Assembly (NCBI RefSeq): GCF_907163105.1
Contig: NZ_OU015321.1
Location: forward strand, 868,001 to 932,000
Direction: 5' to 3'
Length of the DNA stretch: 64,000 nt
Origin: Cloacibacterium caeni
GTDB lineage: Bacteria > Bacteroidota > Bacteroidia > Flavobacteriales > Weeksellaceae
The notes beneath the pieces were generated by a model. That model was given only the letters and a program-made list of their open reading frames with translations. It was not told the DNA's origin and did not search any database. The first letter of the stretch is position 1, and every line of letters begins with the position of its first letter. Position numbers and translations under genes: made by a program. Of this stretch, positions 16,822 to 26,802 are shown piece after piece.

Positions 16822-17663
16822 GTTTATCCAAAATCTGCAGATTGTTTGGGATAAGCAGACAAGCCATTTACCAGCAGCGCCAAAGATTATGTGTTCGGGA
16901 AAAAGAATTGGAGAAAGTTAAACAATTCGTTGAGGAGATTCGTTTAGAACAGCCCAGAATAGGAACAAGAAAACTTTATTATTTGCTTAAAAATAAGTTC
17001 AAGCTTGAAAAGATAAAAATAGGCAGAGATGCGCTGTTCAATTATTTACGAAGAGAAAACCTGCTTATTTATCCTAAGAAAAGATATACAAGAACAACTT
17101 TCTCCAAACACTGGCTCAGAAAACACCCCAACCTTTTGAAAACGACTTGCCTAAAAAGAAAAGAACAGGTATTTGTAAGCGATATCACTTATATAAAAAC
17201 CAAAACGAATGTCTGTTATTTATCTTTGGTTACGGATGCTTACAGCAGAAAAATAATGGGTTACGAATTAAGTGAAAATATGAATGCTGAAAATGTAGTC
17301 AAAGCTCTGAAAATGGCCGTTAAAAACAGAACAACACATCTTCCGCTTATTCATCACTCAGACAGGGGATTGCAATATTGCTCAGAAGTGTATCAGAAAG
17401 TACTTGTTGAAAACAAAATAAAACCCTCAATGACAGATGGCTATGATTGTTATCAAAATGCTTTGGCAGAAAGAATAAACGGAATATTGAAGCAGGAATT
17501 TTTAATTTATAAATGCAAAAACATTCAGGATTTAAAACAAATGGTTAAAGAAAGTATTTATATTTACAACAACAAAAGACCACATCTTAGTCTGAAGATG
17601 AAAACCCCGGAAACAATCCACAAAAAATCCGGAAAATCAATATCTTCCGGATTGGTATTTTAA
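16818..17663 (+). CDS. IS3-family transposase OrfB (DDE integrase core)
   Basis: A 281-residue catalytic part. The rve-type DDE core has Asp in VSDITYIK, Asp in HHSDRGLQYCS and Glu in NALAERINGILK. The N-terminal HTH_21-type region (RIGTRKLYYLLKNKF..) is complete. It is normally made as an OrfAB fusion through the -1 frameshift at 16773-16779; the separate TTG at 16818 overlaps the orfA stop (TTGA). It is convergent with uvrA, overlapping that gene's last codons by 4 bases. Confidence 0.93.
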   Translation: MSLSKICRLFGISRQAIYQQRQRLCVREKELEKVKQFVEEIRLEQPRIGTRKLYYLLKNKFKLEKIKIGRDALFNYLRRENLLIYPKKRYTRTTFSKHWLRKHPNLLKTTCLKRKEQVFVSDITYIKTKTNVCYLSLVTDAYSRKIMGYELSENMNAENVVKALKMAVKNRTTHLPLIHHSDRGLQYCSEVYQKVLVENKIKPSMTDGYDCYQNALAERINGILKQEFLIYKCKNIQDLKQMVKESIYIYNNKRPHLSLKMKTPETIHKKSGKSISSGLVF

Positions 17664-20527
17664 TGTAAAACTTGTAAACCTATTTTAGGATTAGTCAATT
17701 CCATTTCCTTTTTTAAAAATTTAGCAGTCAAAGATTTTTTTGATTTTATCAATTCTTCAGGAGTTCCCGTTGCGATGATTTCGCCACCGTGTTTTCCACC
17801 TTCTGGACCGATGTCTATAATGTGGTCTGCCAATTTAATGACATCTAAATTATGTTCAATAATAATAAAAGAATTGCCTAATTCTACCAACTGATTGATG
17901 GCTTCCATTAGAATTTTTACATCTTCAAAGTGCAAACCTGTTGTAGGTTCATCCAGAATATAAAGCGTGTTCCCTGTTTGTTTTTTGGCAAGTTCTGTCG
18001 CCAGTTTTATACGTTGCGCTTCTCCTCCACTTAATGTGGTAGATTGTTGACCAAGTGTAATGTAACCCAAACCAACGTCTTGCAAAGTCTTCACTTTTGC
18101 ATAAATTTTAGGAATCGGTTGGAAGAAATCTACCGCTTCATCTATCGTCATTTCCAACACATCAGAAATCGATTTTCCTTTGTAGCGAACTTCCAAAGTT
18201 TCTCGGTTAAAGCGTTTTCCGTTGCAGGTTTCGCAATGCACGTAAACATCAGGTAAAAAGTTCATTTCAATGACTTTTAAACCGCCACCTTGACACGTTT
18301 CGCATCTTCCACCTTTTACATTGAAAGAAAATCTCCCCGCTTTGTAACCACGAATTTTAGATTCTGGCAATTCTGCAAAAAGATTTCTAATATCGGTGAA
18401 CATTCCGGTGTAAGTTGCAGGATTAGAACGTGGTGTTCTTCCAATCGGAGTTTGGTCTACATCTACAATTTTGTCGATATTTTCGATGCCTTCAAATTTT
18501 TTATAAGGCAAAGGTTCTTGAACCGCTCTGTAAAAATGTTTGTTGAGAATTGGATAAAGCGTTCCGTTAATCAAAGAAGATTTTCCACTTCCCGAAATTC
18601 CTGTTACCACCACTAATTTTCCTAAAGGAACTTCTAGGTTTACGTTTTTCAGGTTATTTCCTGTTGCGCCTTTTAATTTTAGAAATTTTCCATTTCCTTT
18701 TCTTCTTTCTTTAGGGATTTCTATGCTTCTTTTTCCAGTGAGATAATCTGCCGTGATTGTATTGGCTTTGATTAGATCTTTAGGTTTTCCTTGCCAAAGA
18801 ATTTCGCCACCGTGTTTACCAGCTCTAGGACCGATATCGAGAACGTAATCGGCTTCTAGAATCATGTCTTTATCATGTTCTACCACGAGAACAGAATTGC
18901 CAATATCTCGCAGATTTTTCAATGAATTGATGAGTCTTTCGTTATCTCTTTGATGCAAGCCAATGCTTGGTTCATCTAAAATATACAATACATTTACCAA
19001 CTGAGAACCAATTTGTGTAGCCAATCTAATTCTCTGAGATTCGCCACCAGAAAGCGTTCTAGAACTTCTACTCAAGCTTAAATAATCTAAACCAACGTCT
19101 AATAAAAACTGCAATCTGGTTTCTATTTCTTTTAGAATTTCGTTGGCGATGATTTTATTTTTTTCGCTGAATTTTTCTTTAACTTCTTGAATCCAATCTT
19201 TCAAATCCAACAAACTCAACGCATTGATTTCAGCAATATTTTTTCCATCAATTTTAAAAGCCAAACTGCTTTTTTGGAGTCTCGCTCCGTTGCATTCTGG
19301 ACAAGTTTCTTCGGTAGTAAATTGTCTTTCAAGTACTACTGCATCGTAGTTTTCTTTGTCTTCAATCACTTGACTTAAATAAGGAATTAACCCTTCAAAA
19401 TTGATTTTTATTTTCTTAGAAATTCCGGCGTATTTCAAATCAGCAGTAAATTCTTTTTGGCAACCGTAGTAAATATAATCTACGGCTTCACGAGGAATTT
19501 CATTGAAAGAAGTATTTAAACCTAGCCCGAAAATCTCTAAAATATTTTTAATTTGAGTGAGAAGCCATTTGTTTCCTTTCAAAACTTCTAGAGGCAATAA
19601 AGCGCCTTGATTGATAGAAAAATTAGGGTTTTCTACCAAAAATTCTTCATTGATTTTCTTGATGGTTCCGAGACCTTTACAAGTTGGGCAACTTCCCTTT
19701 GGTGAGTTGAAAGAAAACGTGTTTGGCTCTGGAATAGGCAAAGCATTTCCGCTGTGTGCATCCATCAAATTTTTAGAAAAATATTGATAGTCTGTTGCGC
19801 CTAATTTCTGAACCATCACTACTCCTTCTCCCATTTGCAAAGCCGTTTTCAGCGATTTTGCCATTCTGATTTCCGTAGCGTTTTCGCCGATAATCCATCG
19901 GTCTATTACCACTTCTATATCGTGAGTTTTGTAACGGTCAAGCTTTAAATCATATTCTATATCTTGTAATTCTCCATCGATTCTGGCTTGAGAATACCCT
20001 TTTTTAGCCAATTGCACAAAGAGTTCGTGGTAATGTCCTTTTCTAGAACGAATGACAGGTGCTAAAAGCAAAACTTTTTCGCCTTTATAATTTTCTTTGA
20101 TGGTTTCTAGAATTTGTTCTTCTGTGTAGCTCACCATTTTTTGACCAGTTTCCAAAGAATAAGCATCTGAAACTCTGGCGAAAAGCAAACGTAGAAAATC
20201 ATACAATTCTGTCACGGTACCCACTGTAGAACGTGGATTTTTATTGGTAGTCTTTTGTTCGATGGCAATTACAGGAGAAAGTCCTTCGATTTTATCAACA
20301 TCTGGACGCTCTAAACCGCCCAAAAACTGACGAGCATAAGCAGAAAAAGTTTCGATATAACGTCTTTGTCCTTCTGCAAAAATGGTATCAAATGCCAAAG
20401 AAGATTTCCCAGAACCTGAAAGTCCCGTAATGGTAACCAATTCATTTCTAGGAATTTTAACATTGATGTTTTTAAGATTGTGTTCTCTAGCTCCGTATAT
20501 TTCGATGTATTCTTTTTCTGTACTCAT
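17660..20527 (-). CDS. uvrA: UvrABC excinuclease subunit A, C-terminus altered by IS
   Basis: The damage-recognition ATPase of nucleotide excision repair. Both ABC modules are complete: Walker A GLSGSGKS (35-42) and GISGSGKSS, signatures LSGGESQRI and LSGGEAQRI, and two Walker B stretches ending ILDEPS and ILDEPT. Zinc-finger cysteines occur in CPTCKGLG and CETCQGGG. The protein is now 955 residues. The last 12 (LTNPKIGLQVLH) are encoded by the right end of the IS. Removing the IS and one ATT copy restores GAA-TAA, an ancestral 943-residue protein. The UvrA C-terminus is usually variable, so function is probably kept. The gene has lost its terminator. Confidence 0.95.
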   Translation of the reverse strand: MSTEKEYIEIYGAREHNLKNINVKIPRNELVTITGLSGSGKSSLAFDTIFAEGQRRYIETFSAYARQFLGGLERPDVDKIEGLSPVIAIEQKTTNKNPRSTVGTVTELYDFLRLLFARVSDAYSLETGQKMVSYTEEQILETIKENYKGEKVLLLAPVIRSRKGHYHELFVQLAKKGYSQARIDGELQDIEYDLKLDRYKTHDIEVVIDRWIIGENATEIRMAKSLKTALQMGEGVVMVQKLGATDYQYFSKNLMDAHSGNALPIPEPNTFSFNSPKGSCPTCKGLGTIKKINEEFLVENPNFSINQGALLPLEVLKGNKWLLTQIKNILEIFGLGLNTSFNEIPREAVDYIYYGCQKEFTADLKYAGISKKIKINFEGLIPYLSQVIEDKENYDAVVLERQFTTEETCPECNGARLQKSSLAFKIDGKNIAEINALSLLDLKDWIQEVKEKFSEKNKIIANEILKEIETRLQFLLDVGLDYLSLSRSSRTLSGGESQRIRLATQIGSQLVNVLYILDEPSIGLHQRDNERLINSLKNLRDIGNSVLVVEHDKDMILEADYVLDIGPRAGKHGGEILWQGKPKDLIKANTITADYLTGKRSIEIPKERRKGNGKFLKLKGATGNNLKNVNLEVPLGKLVVVTGISGSGKSSLINGTLYPILNKHFYRAVQEPLPYKKFEGIENIDKIVDVDQTPIGRTPRSNPATYTGMFTDIRNLFAELPESKIRGYKAGRFSFNVKGGRCETCQGGGLKVIEMNFLPDVYVHCETCNGKRFNRETLEVRYKGKSISDVLEMTIDEAVDFFQPIPKIYAKVKTLQDVGLGYITLGQQSTTLSGGEAQRIKLATELAKKQTGNTLYILDEPTTGLHFEDVKILMEAINQLVELGNSFIIIEHNLDVIKLADHIIDIGPEGGKHGGEIIATGTPEELIKSKKSLTAKFLKKEMELTNPKIGLQVLH

Positions 20528-20610
20528 AATGTCAATCTCGTCAAAAAAATCAAGACTTACAAAAATACGGAATTATTCTCTGAAAAAGTTTATCAATCGT
20601 AAGATTTCCG

Positions 20611-20643
20611 CATAAAAAAAGAACCTCAAATTTGAAGTTCTTG
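20611..20643 (-). terminator. Intrinsic terminator of the UMF1 transporter gene
   Basis: A hairpin at 20619-20642 with one mismatch is followed by seven T on the minus strand. It separates the transporter from uvrA downstream. Confidence 0.88.
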
Positions 20644-20663
20644 TGATTATATTTTCTAAAGAT

Positions 20664-22187
20664 TTACAAAGTTTCTTTGTCTGATATTTTGTTGAATTTC
20701 AAAAATCTAATGAAAAACAATCCTAATGCAAAGAAAACCGACATAGAAAGTGCTGCAAATCTCATTCCTGAAGTGGTAGGCAGTTGGAATGAAGTTTCTT
20801 GTAAGAAGAACAACCTAATTGCATCATAATTGTCGATTAATAGTGCAAAAATGAAGGTTCCTAGGATAATTGCTATCTTTTCTAATACATCATAAAAGCT
20901 GAAATACGTAGTATTATCCATAGAATCTTTCGGTAAAAGTCTACTGTAGGTAGAACGAGACATCGACTGAATACCTCCCATTACTAAACCGATGATGGCT
21001 GCAATTCCGTAAAATTGATATTCTACATTTGGATTTTCTTTTTTGAGGAAATAAGCAGAAAGACAAGCGAATATCCATAAAATAATGGTAATGCTAATCA
21101 CATTTTTATTGCCTATTCTTTTTGATAATCTCGAGAAGAAAATGGCACCAATGATTGCTTCAATTTGAATGATTAACAAGGTCATAATGAGTTTTCCTTG
21201 TTCAAGGTTAATTTCACTCTTCCCGAACAATGTAGCCATTAGGAAAATGGTCTGCATTCCAACACTGTAAAAGAAGAAACTTGCTAAAAAATACTTAAGA
21301 TTAGCAGTTCTGAATAATTGTGCGCCAACTTTATATAATTCTCTAAAACTTTCTTTCACGATTTCAATGTAGAAGATAATATTGTCTTTTAAAACTTCTA
21401 CAAAGCCACCGTTTGATTTATGACTTTTGAAAATATTTTTTAGATTCAGCAATACTAAATCTTTTGGTAGTTGGTCTTTTACTTCACCAAATTGAGGTAA
21501 ATGTTTGAAGGTATATTGAGAGAATCCAAACCACCAAGCTCCCGTGAATAAGAATGAAATTCTAGTGTATAAAAGTGCTTCTTTTGGAGTGTCTGCAAAA
21601 AACATAATTAATGCCAAACAAATCACCACTAAAATTACGGAGCCAATGTAACCATAAACGTAACCTTTTGCAGAAAGTGCATCTTGCTTATCTGGCGTAG
21701 CAATATCCGGTAAGAATGAATTGTAGAAAACCAAACTTCCCCAGAATCCTACACTCGCAGTAATACTGAAAAGCAATCCTAAGAAAACGTTATTCATATT
21801 GGTAAACATAGCCAATCCCATACAAGAAGTTGCTCCTAAATAAGCGAAAAATTGCAAGAAAGACTTTTTATTTCCAATGGTGTCTGCCAAAGAGGATAAA
21901 ATAGGCGAAAGAATGACCACAATCAAAAACGAAATCGTTAGAGAATAGCCATAAACTGCATCTGGTTGATAATCTTTTCCGAAAATATTAATCATATTTC
22001 TCACTGGAACTTTAATCCATTTTCCTGTTTCGGTTACGTACTCGCTTTTTTCATAAGCAGTAGTAATAATAGAATAGTAAATAGGAAAAATGGTAGAGGT
22101 AATTACCAGTGAATAAACAGAATTCGCCCAATCGTAGAAAGCCCAAGCTTTCATGATTTTAGGGTTGTTTTTGATATTTTGTTTCAT
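20664..22187 (-). CDS. MFS transporter, UMF1 (Atg22-like) family
   Basis: A 507-residue inner-membrane protein with about 12 hydrophobic segments. The N-terminal AFYDWANSVYSLVITSTIFPIYY block, with DWANS, is the hallmark of the UMF1 family related to vacuolar Atg22 amino-acid effluxers. GLVMGGIQSMSRSTYSRLLP, about four fifths along, is a second family signature. The substrate in bacteria is not known. The start is set at ATG 22187 (MKQN..), because the 16 codons upstream run into the preceding terminator. Flanked by terminators on both sides, so monocistronic. Confidence 0.85.
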   Translation of the reverse strand: MKQNIKNNPKIMKAWAFYDWANSVYSLVITSTIFPIYYSIITTAYEKSEYVTETGKWIKVPVRNMINIFGKDYQPDAVYGYSLTISFLIVVILSPILSSLADTIGNKKSFLQFFAYLGATSCMGLAMFTNMNNVFLGLLFSITASVGFWGSLVFYNSFLPDIATPDKQDALSAKGYVYGYIGSVILVVICLALIMFFADTPKEALLYTRISFLFTGAWWFGFSQYTFKHLPQFGEVKDQLPKDLVLLNLKNIFKSHKSNGGFVEVLKDNIIFYIEIVKESFRELYKVGAQLFRTANLKYFLASFFFYSVGMQTIFLMATLFGKSEINLEQGKLIMTLLIIQIEAIIGAIFFSRLSKRIGNKNVISITIILWIFACLSAYFLKKENPNVEYQFYGIAAIIGLVMGGIQSMSRSTYSRLLPKDSMDNTTYFSFYDVLEKIAIILGTFIFALLIDNYDAIRLFFLQETSFQLPTTSGMRFAALSMSVFFALGLFFIRFLKFNKISDKETL

Positions 22188-22223
22188 AGTTTTTTTCCGT
22201 AAAAAGGAATTATTACACAAAAA

Positions 22224-22273
22224 TAAAAAAACCATTAAGAAATTGACTAAAAAATCAATAAATCTTAATGGTT
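22224..22273 (-). terminator. Intrinsic terminator of the thiolase gene
   Basis: A perfect 11-bp stem (22230-22240 with 22263-22273) has a 22-base AT-rich loop and seven T following on the minus strand. Confidence 0.85.
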
Positions 22274-22295
22274 AATTATTTGTAAGATGAGAAAA

Positions 22296-23474
22296 TTATA
22301 AATTCTCAATCACAATTGCAGAAGCACCACCACCTCCATTACAGATTGCAGCAGCACCATATTTACCATTGTTTTGTTTTAAAACATTAATGAGTGTAAC
22401 GATAATTCTAGCACCAGAACTTCCTAGAGGATGTCCTAATGAAACGGCACCACCATTAACATTTACCTTAGATTCGTCTAAACCTAAAATTTTATTGTTG
22501 GCTAAACCAACTACTGAAAAAGCTTCATTAAACTCGAAGAAATCAATATCAGAAACTTCTAAACCAGCTTTTTTAAGAGCAATTGGTAATGCTTTTGCAG
22601 GAGCTGTGGTAAACCATTCTGGTTCGTGTGCAGCATCTGCATAAGAAACGATTTTTGCTAAAGGTCTTAACCCAAGTTCTTCCATTTTTTCTTTTGACAT
22701 TAAAACCAATGCAGAAGCACCATCATTTAATGGAGAAGCATTTGCAGCAGTTACTGTTCCATTTTCTTTTTGGAAAACAGTAGGCAAAGTTCCAATTCTG
22801 TCAAAATTTACATTTTTATATTCTTCGTCTTCTGCGAAAATAATCGGTTCTCCTTTTCTCTGTGGAATTTCTACAGGAACGATTTCCTCTTTAAATTTAC
22901 CAGAAGCCCAAGCTTCAGCACTTCTTTTATAAGACTGAATCGCGAAGTTGTCTTGGTCTTCTCTTGAGAATTCATATTTTGCAGCACATTTTTCTGCACA
23001 AACTCCCATGTGGATTTTGTTGTAAACATCAGTCAAACCGTCAACTAACATTCCGTCTTGCATTTTTACATCTCCCAATTTTACAGCATTTCTCGCACTG
23101 TAATAATGCGGAACTTGGCTCATGTTTTCCATCCCACCTGCTACAATTACGTCTTGGTCACCAGATTTAATAGACTGAGAAGCCATCATTACGGCTTTCA
23201 TCCCAGAAGCACATACTTTATTGATAGTGGTAGAAGGTGTTTCGTTTGATAAACCGGCGCCTAATGCAGCTTGACGAGCAGGAGCTTGTCCTTCTCCAGC
23301 TTGTAAAACATTACCCATATAAACTTCTTGAACGTGTTTTGCGTCAAGATTAATTTTGTCTAACGCTCCTTTGATAGCAATTGAACCTAATTTAGGGGCA
23401 GGAATGCTGGATAAACTTCCTAGAAAACTTCCCATAGGTGTTCTTGCTGCTGAAACGATAAATACTTCTTTCAT
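22296..23474 (-). CDS. Acetyl-CoA C-acetyltransferase (thiolase)
   Basis: A 392-residue thiolase that makes or cleaves acetoacetyl-CoA (or longer 3-oxoacyl-CoA). The nucleophile Cys is in [11 protein letters not shown], the histidine in [10 protein letters not shown] and the second cysteine in CNGGGGAS. The CNGGGGA ending favours the biosynthetic or degradative acetyl-CoA acetyltransferase type over FadA. The start is set at ATG 23474 ([15 protein letters not shown]); an upstream TTG would add 14 unlike residues. It is monocistronic between terminators. A second thiolase is in the fad operon at 41 kb, so this one may serve ketone-body, mevalonate or amino-acid routes; that division is inference. 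Confidence 0.92.
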   Translation of the reverse strand: MKEVFIVSAARTPMGSFLGSLSSIPAPKLGSIAIKGALDKINLDAKHVQEVYMGNVLQAGEGQAPARQAALGAGLSNETPSTTINKVCASGMKAVMMASQSIKSGDQDVIVAGGMENMSQVPHYYSARNAVKLGDVKMQDGMLVDGLTDVYNKIHMGVCAEKCAAKYEFSREDQDNFAIQSYKRSAEAWASGKFKEEIVPVEIPQRKGEPIIFAEDEEYKNVNFDRIGTLPTVFQKENGTVTAANASPLNDGASALVLMSKEKMEELGLRPLAKIVSYADAAHEPEWFTTAPAKALPIALKKAGLEVSDIDFFEFNEAFSVVGLANNKILGLDESKVNVNGGAVSLGHPLGSSGARIIVTLINVLKQNNGKYGAAAICNGGGGASAIVIENL

Positions 23475-23520
23475 GATATTTAATAGAGATTTAAATTTTA
23501 AAATTCTTTTCGCCAAAGTA

Positions 23521-23552
23521 CAAAAAAAAACACACTTTCTAAAAAGTGTGTT
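23521..23552 (-). terminator. Intrinsic terminator
   Basis: A perfect 10-bp stem (23529-23538 with 23543-23552) and a 4-base loop are followed by a T run on the minus strand, after the nucleoside permease gene. Confidence 0.9.
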
Positions 23553-23577
23553 TTATGTTTATAATCAATGATTTAGA

Positions 23578-24951
23578 TTAATGAGATACGTTTCCTATTG
23601 CTTCTGGATTGTGCTTGTGTTTAAACATCAAAGCGAAAAGTACAGCAATCACTAAAGCGTAAGCAGCGAAAGCTAACCAAATGTGTGGCCAATCTTTCAT
23701 CGCAATCTCTTTAGTCAAAGTACCATTTACAATGGAAGAACCTTGTTTTCCTATAAATTCTACAAATTTAGAATTGTCTACTGTAGTATCTAAAAATCCA
23801 GCTAAAGAATCTGCGGTAGAGAATTTTTGAGTAAAGAATTTATCAATCGCCCAACCTGCAGAAACGCTTCCGATAATCGCTCCGAAACCATTGGTCATCA
23901 TCATAAATAAACCTTGAGCTGAAGAACGAATTTTAGAATTGGTATTGGTTTCTACGAAAAGTGAACCAGAAATATTGAAGAAATCAAACGCCATTCCGTA
24001 GATAATACATGATAAAATAATCATCCAAAGTCCTGAAGTAGGATTACCAAAACTGAATAAACCAAATCTTAAAACCCAAGCAAACATACTCATTAACATT
24101 ACGTTTTTAATTCCATATTTTCTTAAAAAGAAAGGAATAGCAAGGATGAATAAAGTTTCAGAAACTTGAGAAATAGACATGATAATGGTAGAATATTTCA
24201 CTACGAATGAATCTGCGTATTTTGGAAAATTCTCGAATTCACTTAAAAACACATCTCCATATGCATTGGTTAACTGTAAAGCACCTCCTAAAAACATAGA
24301 GAATATGAAGAAAAGAGCCATTTTATAGTTTCCAAAAAGTTTGAATGCGTTTAGACCTAAAACTTCTACTAGCGAAGAGTCTTTAGAAATTAATTTTTGT
24401 GGTTTACAAGCTGGTAATGCAAATGAATATAAACCAAGTAAAACTGCTGCTACACCTGCAATGTAAAATTGAAATTCTGAAGCTTTATTTCCAGATAAAT
24501 TCGTAATCCACATCGCTACGATGAAGCCAATTGTTCCCCAAACTCTAATCGGTGGAAAATCTTTTACCACGTCGTAATTATTGTTTTTAAGTAAAGTATA
24601 AGAAATAGAGTTTGCTAGTGCAATTGTAGGCATGTAAAATACCATCGCAAGAAGCATCACTGCAAAAAATGTATCTGGTGTGGTTACTTGAGGTAAATAA
24701 AACAGAACCGCAGCGTATAAAATATGCAGAATTCCATAAATTCTCTCAGCATTAATCCATCTATCTGCGATGATTCCTACTAAAGTAGGCATGAATACAG
24801 AAGCAATTCCCATAGTACTAAAAACAGCGCCAAACTTTGTTCCATCCCATTGTTTGGTTCCAAACCAATAATTAGCGATGGTGATTAGCCAAGCTCCCCA
24901 AACAAAAAATTGTAGAAAACTGAGCAGTGTCAATCTAAATTTAATATTCAT
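23578..24951 (-). CDS. Nucleoside:H+ symporter family MFS permease (NupG/XapB-like)
   Basis: A 457-residue membrane protein with about 12 predicted segments. The N-terminal LTLLSFLQFFVWGAWLIT and the PPIRVWGTIGFIVAMW block are strongly typical of the NupG/XapB nucleoside:H+ symporter family. It should import nucleosides across the inner membrane. It lies 73 bases downstream of the BFN-domain gene on the same strand and ends at a terminator. Hydrophobic segments near the C-terminus (WLAFAAYALVIAVLFALMF) complete the fold. Confidence 0.85.
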   Translation of the reverse strand: MNIKFRLTLLSFLQFFVWGAWLITIANYWFGTKQWDGTKFGAVFSTMGIASVFMPTLVGIIADRWINAERIYGILHILYAAVLFYLPQVTTPDTFFAVMLLAMVFYMPTIALANSISYTLLKNNNYDVVKDFPPIRVWGTIGFIVAMWITNLSGNKASEFQFYIAGVAAVLLGLYSFALPACKPQKLISKDSSLVEVLGLNAFKLFGNYKMALFFIFSMFLGGALQLTNAYGDVFLSEFENFPKYADSFVVKYSTIIMSISQVSETLFILAIPFFLRKYGIKNVMLMSMFAWVLRFGLFSFGNPTSGLWMIILSCIIYGMAFDFFNISGSLFVETNTNSKIRSSAQGLFMMMTNGFGAIIGSVSAGWAIDKFFTQKFSTADSLAGFLDTTVDNSKFVEFIGKQGSSIVNGTLTKEIAMKDWPHIWLAFAAYALVIAVLFALMFKHKHNPEAIGNVSH

Positions 24952-25024
24952 AAGTAGTAATTTTTTCTTTTACGGTATTTTAGACCGTTGAGTGTTTTCA
25001 GAGTTTATTATTTAATTTTTAGCG

Positions 25025-25624
25025 CTAGTCAATTTTTTTATTTCGTCTTTTGAGTTCTTCTTGGATTTCCATAGCGGCATCATAATCTTCTTCTCTCACT
25101 GCATCGTCTAATAAAATTTGTAATTCTTCTGTACTGAGTTTTTTGAGGTCAGAAGTTTCACTTTCTAAAGCCTCTTCTGGTTCTGGCAATTCATTATTAT
25201 TGTCAATTTCTAGAAGAATTCCAGCTTCGTTCAATACTTGTTCTGTAGTATAGATTGGGGCATCAAAACGTACTGCCATTGCTACAGCATCAGAAGTTCT
25301 GGCATCTAAAATAAGTTCTTCTCCGTTTTCTGTGTTTTTAAAATTGAGATTAGAGAAGAAAACGCCGTCAATAATTTGATAAATAATTACCGATTCTAGG
25401 GTATAATGAGTAGAATTTACAAATTTGGTAAATAGATCATGCGTGAGTGGACGAGGTGGTCTCAAGTCTTTTTCTAAACCTAAAGAAATAGATTGAGCCT
25501 CAAAATTACCAATTACTACAGGTAGTTTTACGCCAGTTTCTTCATGTTCCAGAAGCAATGCATAAGCTCCAGATTGAGTTTGACTATAAGATATTCCGCG
25601 TATGATTAGTTGTTTATAATCCAT
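25025..25624 (-). CDS. Bifunctional nuclease (BFN/DUF151) domain protein with UVR motif
   Basis: A 199-residue cytoplasmic protein. Residues 1-130 form the BFN (DUF151) domain, with SYSQTQSGAYALLLEHEETGVKLPVVIG and LDARTSDAVAMAVRFDAPIY as the conserved blocks. The C-terminal EELQILLDDAVREEDYDAAMEIQEELKRR is a UvrB/UvrC-type (UVR) helical motif. An acidic linker separates them. A plant homologue was described with RNase and DNase activity; the bacterial role is unclear. No obvious operon partner other than the permease downstream. Confidence 0.88.
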   Translation of the reverse strand: MDYKQLIIRGISYSQTQSGAYALLLEHEETGVKLPVVIGNFEAQSISLGLEKDLRPPRPLTHDLFTKFVNSTHYTLESVIIYQIIDGVFFSNLNFKNTENGEELILDARTSDAVAMAVRFDAPIYTTEQVLNEAGILLEIDNNNELPEPEEALESETSDLKKLSTEELQILLDDAVREEDYDAAMEIQEELKRRNKKID

Positions 25625-25798
25625 GAATACAAATATACTTTAATTTTTAAAATTTAACATTTGATATTTAAAATTTTATCACTGCCTTCAGATGATTTAT
25701 TTTACAAGTTTTGATGATAAAATTGGTTTTACTTTTTATATAATGAGAAATTCATTTATTCTTCAAAAGAAATAAAAAATTTTGGCTTCTGCAACGAC

Positions 25799-25827
25799 AA
25801 AAAAATCCGAGATAAAAATCTCGGATT
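25799..25827 (-). terminator. Intrinsic terminator of etfBA
   Basis: A perfect 10-bp stem (25804-25813 with 25818-25827) and an AAAA loop are followed by a T run on the minus strand, 25 bases after the etfA stop. The rest of 25625-25851 shows no gene. Confidence 0.92.
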
Positions 25828-25851
25828 GATATTTTTAAAAAGGATGATATT

Positions 25852-26799
25852 TTAGTGTCCTTTTAATGCTTTAATTTTTTCTGTTAGTGCAGGAATAATT
25901 TGGAAAGCATCTCCTACTACTCCATAATCAGCAGATTTAAAGAATGGTGCTTCTGCATCATTATTAATCACTACGATGGTTTTAGAAGAGTTTACACCAG
26001 CCAAATGCTGAATAGCACCAGAAATACCTACTGCTATGTATAAATTAGGAGCGATGGCTTTACCGGTTTGTCCTACGTGTTCTGAGTGAGATCTCCAACC
26101 GATATCAGAAACTGGTTTAGAACAAGCGGTAGCTGCACCTAAAACATTTGCTAATTCTTCGATCATTCCCCAGTTTTCAGGACCTTTCATCCCTCTACCT
26201 GCAGAAACTACTACTTCAGCTTCTTTAAGGTCTAATTTTCCTGAAGATTTTTCTTGGTTCACCACAGTAAGACCTTCTGCAGAAACAGAAACTTCTTTTA
26301 CTTCTTCAGAACCTGCTACTGGATTTTCTTTTACTCCGAAAGAGTTTTGAGAAACAGTAACCACTACATTTTCGCTATGAGCTTTAGCATCCATAAAAGC
26401 TTTTCCAGAGAAAGATTTTCTCTTCGCTTCGAATGGAGAAACGGCAACTGGAGCAGAAACTACATTGGTTAATAATGAAGCGTTTTTAATCACAGCAAGC
26501 ATAGGAGCTACAGAACTAGCATCTGTAGAATGCGGGAAAACTACTACTCCATCTACTACAGTAGCAAGAGCTTCTGCATAAGCTTTTGGGTTGAAACTTT
26601 TAAGTGTGTCACTTTTTAGAGTAACCACTTTAGAAGCTCCGTATTTGTAAAGAACATCTGCAGGATCTGTAGGATTAACGCTTACCGCTACTACATCAGT
26701 TCCAGACATATCTGCAACTGTTTTTGCGTAAGAAACAGCTTCTAGAGCCGCTTTTTTATATGCTCCTGAAATATTTTCGGTATATACAAAAATTGACAT
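25852..26799 (-). CDS. etfA: Electron transfer flavoprotein subunit alpha
   Basis: ETF alpha binds FAD and, with EtfB, carries electrons from acyl-CoA dehydrogenases to the respiratory chain. The 315-residue length is typical. The C-terminal FAD domain is clear: SAGRGMKGPENW, the SEHVGQTGKAIAPNLYI block, GISGAIQHLAG and NNDAEAPFFKSADYGVVGD. The N-terminal half is the usual alpha/beta domain. It lies downstream of etfB, separated by an 85-base gap filled with heptanucleotide repeats. Several acyl-CoA dehydrogenases encoded in this window are its likely electron donors. Regulation probably comes from the operator-like palindrome upstream of etfB. Confidence 0.96.
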   Translation of the reverse strand: MSIFVYTENISGAYKKAALEAVSYAKTVADMSGTDVVAVSVNPTDPADVLYKYGASKVVTLKSDTLKSFNPKAYAEALATVVDGVVVFPHSTDASSVAPMLAVIKNASLLTNVVSAPVAVSPFEAKRKSFSGKAFMDAKAHSENVVVTVSQNSFGVKENPVAGSEEVKEVSVSAEGLTVVNQEKSSGKLDLKEAEVVVSAGRGMKGPENWGMIEELANVLGAATACSKPVSDIGWRSHSEHVGQTGKAIAPNLYIAVGISGAIQHLAGVNSSKTIVVINNDAEAPFFKSADYGVVGDAFQIIPALTEKIKALKGH

Positions 26800-26802
26800 A
26801 AT

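Larger units (their letters stand above)
16392..17697 (+). mobile_element. IS3-family insertion sequence, complete
   Basis: A 1306-bp element whose ends start TGAC and match over 21 of the first 25 bases: TGACCCGTCCTAAAATAAG on the left, and TGACTAATCCTAAAATAGG on the right read from the outside. It is flanked by a 3-bp duplication ATT (16389-16391 and 17698-17700). It carries orfA, orfB and an A-AAA-AAG frameshift site. All parts look intact, so the insertion is probably recent. The right end supplies the present last codons and stop of uvrA. Confidence 0.93.

Noticed and set aside
16736-16921. A third frame inside the IS between orfA and orfB
   Set aside because: It is neither the orfA nor the -1 frame and ends shortly after; no IS3 element needs it.
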